Origin: Alistipes montrealensis
Lineage (GTDB): Bacteria; Bacteroidota; Bacteroidia; Bacteroidales; Rikenellaceae
DNA: 64,000 nucleotides
Reading direction: 5' to 3'
Assembly: GCF_018362775.1 (NCBI RefSeq)
Contig: NZ_JAGYXY010000003.1
Span: 592,846-656,845 of the forward strand
How positions within the stretch are numbered: the stretch's first letter is position 1; each line of letters begins with the position of its first letter. A model generated the notes under the pieces. That model was not told the origin of the DNA and ran no database searches. It saw nothing but the letters and a program-made list of their open reading frames with translations. A program made the translations under genes and the position numbers. Positions 62,301 to 64,000 of the stretch are shown piece after piece.

Positions 62301-63437
62301 TGCCGCAGAAAGGATATTACCCGAATCGTCCACTTTCAACCGAAGGACTTCCCCGGAACCATTTCCAAGATATTCGACTGAAACATATTTCACACTGCCG
62401 TCGGACGTGAGCATACCCGGACCTGCCGTACGCCGTACGCGTCCCAAAGGAGACGGTTCGTACTCCTTCACAGAATAGGGTCTCGCCCCTTCCGCGCCGA
62501 ATTGCGCCCGATAGAATTGCGACTGGTCCCCGATTGCATTTCTGCGGAAAACACCTCCGTGTCCCTCAGCAGGATAAGGCAGGTAACTCCGGGCGTCATC
62601 ACGCAGCACGGCATCGTATTCAATCGGAGTAACCAAATCCCTGCCCTGAGGTGTGTTCTGTACGCTAACGTCCTGAACGGGCAGGCCCAGGCCGTTGAAA
62701 TAGCGAATGTCGCTCACCATCCCCGCACCACCGGGCGCCGTAGCCGTACGGGTCTCGATCCAGTTCGCACCTTGGCTCATATCAGGGCCAGTAACCGACA
62801 CCTCGGCCTGAAACGGTGTCGTACGGGCTGTAATCCAATCCGTATTCGAACCGATCGCACAGGCATTATCGTCAAAGTCCGCAGTTATGCGCTGTAACGA
62901 GCTACACTCCGATCCATCCCCGATCGTATCGCTGTTGGCGGCCTCCAGCCGATCGGGTTTCTTGCGGTTGGACGTACCGTCGTAATAAATCCGGTCCTTG
63001 ATAACTCCGGATTTATCCGACAATTGCACCTCTTCGCCACCGTTGGCAAGGATAATCTTATTTTGGTACACGATACCGCGCACCGCCGAAGCATCGAGCC
63101 CCGAATAAAGATCGGTCAGCAGGAAATTACTGCCCGCATAGCAATAGGCAATAACCAACGTGCCCCGACCGGGAATCACCGTACCATCCGGCAGTCGAAA
63201 CTGTTCTGTAACCCCGGAGCCTTTAAGCATCCAGCCACTGATGTCAGCCTCTGCGGACTCGCAGTTATAAAGTTCGAGAAATTCGCCGTTGCTATACGGA
63301 CGCGTAGTCACTACCTCGTTCAACGGGGTATCGTACATGATCTCGCTGATGATTACCCGGGGCGAAAACCGGGGCTGGGCGTTGAGGGTCGACACCAGTA
63401 CCAGCAAGATGCAGATTGTTGCTATCTGAGCTTTCAT
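59322..63437 (-). CDS. RHS polymorphic toxin with lamin-tail domain, Pro-rich linker and lipase-like toxin
   Basis: A 1371-residue protein; start at the ATG at 63437, which gives a good Sec signal (about 1-19, ending LNA). Domains: a lamin-tail domain (VIISEIMYDTPLN, NGEFLELYNCESAEADISGW, about 25-170), a DUF6443-like segment (RYFNGLGLPVQDVS), YD repeats, a ~100-residue Pro/Asp/Gly linker (60545-60870), the RHS core (KYSYLSDGTK to NRYRYNGKE, then SPFAYCLNNPVNAIDPDG with the DPxG cleavage motif), and a C-terminal toxin of about 200 residues. The toxin has the lipase-type nucleophile elbow ITHSMGAAYGKG, with a later DFDPYQ and a His in QFTHIGG as possible triad partners. It likely attacks membrane lipids of competitors. 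Confidence 0.87.
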   Translation of the reverse strand: MKAQIATICILLVLVSTLNAQPRFSPRVIISEIMYDTPLNEVVTTRPYSNGEFLELYNCESAEADISGWMLKGSGVTEQFRLPDGTVIPGRGTLVIAYCYAGSNFLLTDLYSGLDASAVRGIVYQNKIILANGGEEVQLSDKSGVIKDRIYYDGTSNRKKPDRLEAANSDTIGDGSECSSLQRITADFDDNACAIGSNTDWITARTTPFQAEVSVTGPDMSQGANWIETRTATAPGGAGMVSDIRYFNGLGLPVQDVSVQNTPQGRDLVTPIEYDAVLRDDARSYLPYPAEGHGGVFRRNAIGDQSQFYRAQFGAEGARPYSVKEYEPSPLGRVRRTAGPGMLTSDGSVKYVSVEYLGNGSGEVLRLKVDDSGNILSAAGYYPEGTLCKTQTLDEDGNVTRVFANQEGLMLLNRVFDSNGNAIDTYSVYDDMGRLRWVVSPEGAAGLGASSVLPESAAAAQEYCYVYKYDGRGNVIEKKLPGRAAEYLVYDRGDRLVMSQDGNLRAAGNRWTLIGYDAFDRESTRRILPTTLDRAGLTEVFAEGRESALYDSPSAQLESQCFYDSSLIPAELEFAEVPDIVSAGDIAGSSLRAYEKIRILNDSSVDEYVERAFYYDKKGRVIQTVIRNQSGGVDRVSYRYDFCGNVLLSAESHRKNRDAEEDVLIRRFTYDSRGRLLAESACLNDGAEACMNYGYDELGNLTTRRYGGDNQLLAEELSYNLRGWLTSKSNEKFSMTLAYNAPHHPQVAPSYTGNITEWNWTHADSGEENTYSFTYDSQSRLTDTRQYIDGLEVDQFVERNLSYDRNGNIQSLHRYEHGELKSNFAYTYTGNRLKTISDMQASPRSRSFANWGSADSLGGIRPDPIDPGIPIWPIDPVDPGNPGVIIPPVIDPVEPVDPTDPIGPIGPDNPGPGIVVPPGITDPTDPNPGGGIDPDIPSVVVRPGDPDKPTEPTEPGIRQDSIYSGSEYVYDVNGNMLYDPMEGLNIRYNHLNLIEKVLRGDTIVAKYSYLSDGTKLSATDADGNGLYYLGSLVYGSRNGDLSLESAAFNGGRFIVTSNGIESHYFVTDHLGSVRAVVNNDGEVIERNDYYPFGLRWNAGELSDNRYRYNGKEEQSFVNFPSLDYGARMFDTRIGRFKNMDKRAEKYYYASPFAYCLNNPVNAIDPDGNLVIFINGRTTDKNEQGKAAYWRKTYKTMSSDFAGAVMSRLNDYKSLYKHGGNSIDLRIRYSKGYQQALIDVAEIIELISDENGHIVETIKIITHSMGAAYGKGYAKALQHYFKENNIDEAYISLVADFDPYQASGLIANPDIYTLQFTHIGGLADQRQKDLPDSNYFEDNQEESHRIMSFWNDVFKLPQGTYIKCGDKWVRKN
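60106..60453 (-). repeat. RHS-core DNA repeat, copy C (in the intact RHS2 gene)
   Basis: About 350 bp nearly identical to copies A and B. The match ends abruptly downstream of the NRYRYNGKE codons, where RHS2 has EQSFVNFPSLDYGARMFDTR in place of TQSFVDVPYTDYGARMLDSK. This is the recipient-side homology for exchange of toxin tails. Confidence 0.9.
60545..60870 (-). repeat. Low-complexity Pro/Asp/Gly coding repeat in RHS2
   Basis: Degenerate short repeats encode units such as PIDPGIPIWPIDPVDPG and PVDPTDPIGPIGPDNPGPG, in frame within RHS2, between the last YD repeats and the core. An extended, flexible linker is expected. RHS1 has nothing comparable at this place. Confidence 0.85.
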
Positions 63438-63444
63438 AGGGCAT

Positions 63445-63999
63445 TTACAAGTCTTGTGAGTAGCTGTATTGAGTTTCGATATTCCCATCTCCGTCTTCAA
63501 CCCGAAGCAGACGGCCGGTCTCCGTATTGTACACATACGACCTGGTACGTCCATCAGGATCGGTCTGGGATGCCATGCCGTACAGAGGCCGGTAAGTCGC
63601 CGTCGTAACCTGCAGTTTTTTATCTGTCCGCAGGTTATCGATCTGCTCCAGGTCGGCGACGGCAGGAACAGCCGCTTTCCGAACACGGCTGAGCAGGGCG
63701 CTGCCCAGTTTCTGCTGCACCTGCTCGTAGGTTGCATTCCGAATCTCGGCAATCAGATACTGGCCGTTATATCCCCACAGGTAGCAGACCGGACTTTTGC
63801 CCGGGGATACGATCTGGCGGATATTGTCATCTTCATCGTAAAGGATGGCAGCCCGCTGTACATAGCCGGAGTCCGGCGTATAAGCCGAGGTTCCGGAAGG
63901 GCCGAAATCATTCGCGGCACTCTTGTTCGACAGGCGGAAAAGAGATTCGGACAAGTTATCCGTTTCCAGCATATACGCACTGACGATCCGGCCATAGAA
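63445..63999 (-). CDS. YD-repeat partner protein of RHS2, C-terminal part (runs off the window)
   Basis: The frame is open to the window edge; about 184 C-terminal residues are seen. SPVCYLWGYNGQYLIAEIRN, YRPLYGMASQTDPDGRTRSY and the ending RVEDGDGNIETQYSYSQDL align with the end of the RHS1 partner (CIVWGYNGLYPVAKIENCSY, TTYEYIPNVGVSCIQDPAER, LVKAYKYNVKNN). The gene ends 7 bp before the RHS2 start, so the two-gene order is conserved between both RHS loci. The rest of the gene lies beyond 64000. Confidence 0.85.
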   Translation of the reverse strand, partial: FYGRIVSAYMLETDNLSESLFRLSNKSAANDFGPSGTSAYTPDSGYVQRAAILYDEDDNIRQIVSPGKSPVCYLWGYNGQYLIAEIRNATYEQVQQKLGSALLSRVRKAAVPAVADLEQIDNLRTDKKLQVTTATYRPLYGMASQTDPDGRTRSYVYNTETGRLLRVEDGDGNIETQYSYSQDL

Positions 64000-64000
64000 A

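Noticed and set aside
30530..63437. Type VI or type IX secretion as the route for the RHS proteins
   Set aside because: No VgrG, Hcp, PAAR, sheath or T9SS component is in the window, and no clear T9SS C-terminal sorting domain was seen; this does not exclude genes elsewhere.

Overview
The window most likely comes from a gut Bacteroidales chromosome, and Alistipes or another Rikenellaceae is my best guess. This rests on the SusC/SusD pair with FISUMP-domain lipoproteins, the sulfatase/GH92/GH2 polysaccharide utilisation locus, a DUF6377-type regulator, PcfK/PcfJ proteins of Bacteroidales conjugative elements, two-gene RHS systems with DUF6443-like regions, and TAnnTTTG-type promoter boxes. Genus is inference. 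Almost every gene from about 59 kb down to 1.2 kb is on the minus strand, so loci are described in transcription order from high to low coordinate.

Region 1 (about 0.9-28.0 kb) is mobile-element backbone carrying a glycan-utilisation locus. pcfK (26.8-27.3 kb) is followed by the first ~45 codons of pcfJ. The rest of pcfJ, in the same orientation, lies 24 kb away at 1.26-2.42 kb. Between the two parts sit a helicase fragment and a complete locus: DUF6377-type regulator, hypothetical lipoprotein-like enzyme, two serine-type sulfatases, SusC, SusD, two FISUMP surface lipoproteins, a decayed copy of the hypothetical gene, its intact paralogue, GH92 mannosidase, GH2 glycosidase and a cysteine-type sulfatase. 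A ~255-bp GC-rich repeat lies outside each end of the pcf region. A 3' tRNA-Ala-like fragment with a terminator (27.94-28.02 kb) looks like an integration site that bounds the element.

Region 2 (29.4-50.4 kb) is the most unusual part. A compact run of overlapping genes encodes a type II secretion/type IV pilus-like machine: GspG-like pilin, prepilin peptidase, GspE ATPase, secretin, PilM/N-, PilO- and PilP/GspC-like assembly proteins, a lipoprotein, a PilX-like protein, two minor pseudopilins and GspF. The run continues after only 25 bp into a 1018-residue YD-repeat partner and a 1455-residue RHS protein ending in a CdiA-type nuclease toxin, followed by two immunity gene copies. The arrangement suggests a dedicated secretion apparatus co-transcribed with its polymorphic toxin. 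Two membrane-anchored helix-turn-helix-type regulators and a small secreted Cys-rich protein lie upstream.

Region 3 (50.7-64.0 kb) is a second RHS locus, with a partner gene running off the window, an RHS protein with an N-terminal lamin-tail domain, a Pro/Asp/Gly linker and a lipase-like toxin, and a membrane immunity protein. Downstream is an AT-rich array of about 8 kb holding displaced RHS C-terminal cassettes, immunity genes, toxin-tail remnants and duplicated blocks. Near-identical RHS-core DNA at three places, in the same orientation, offers sites for toxin replacement by recombination.
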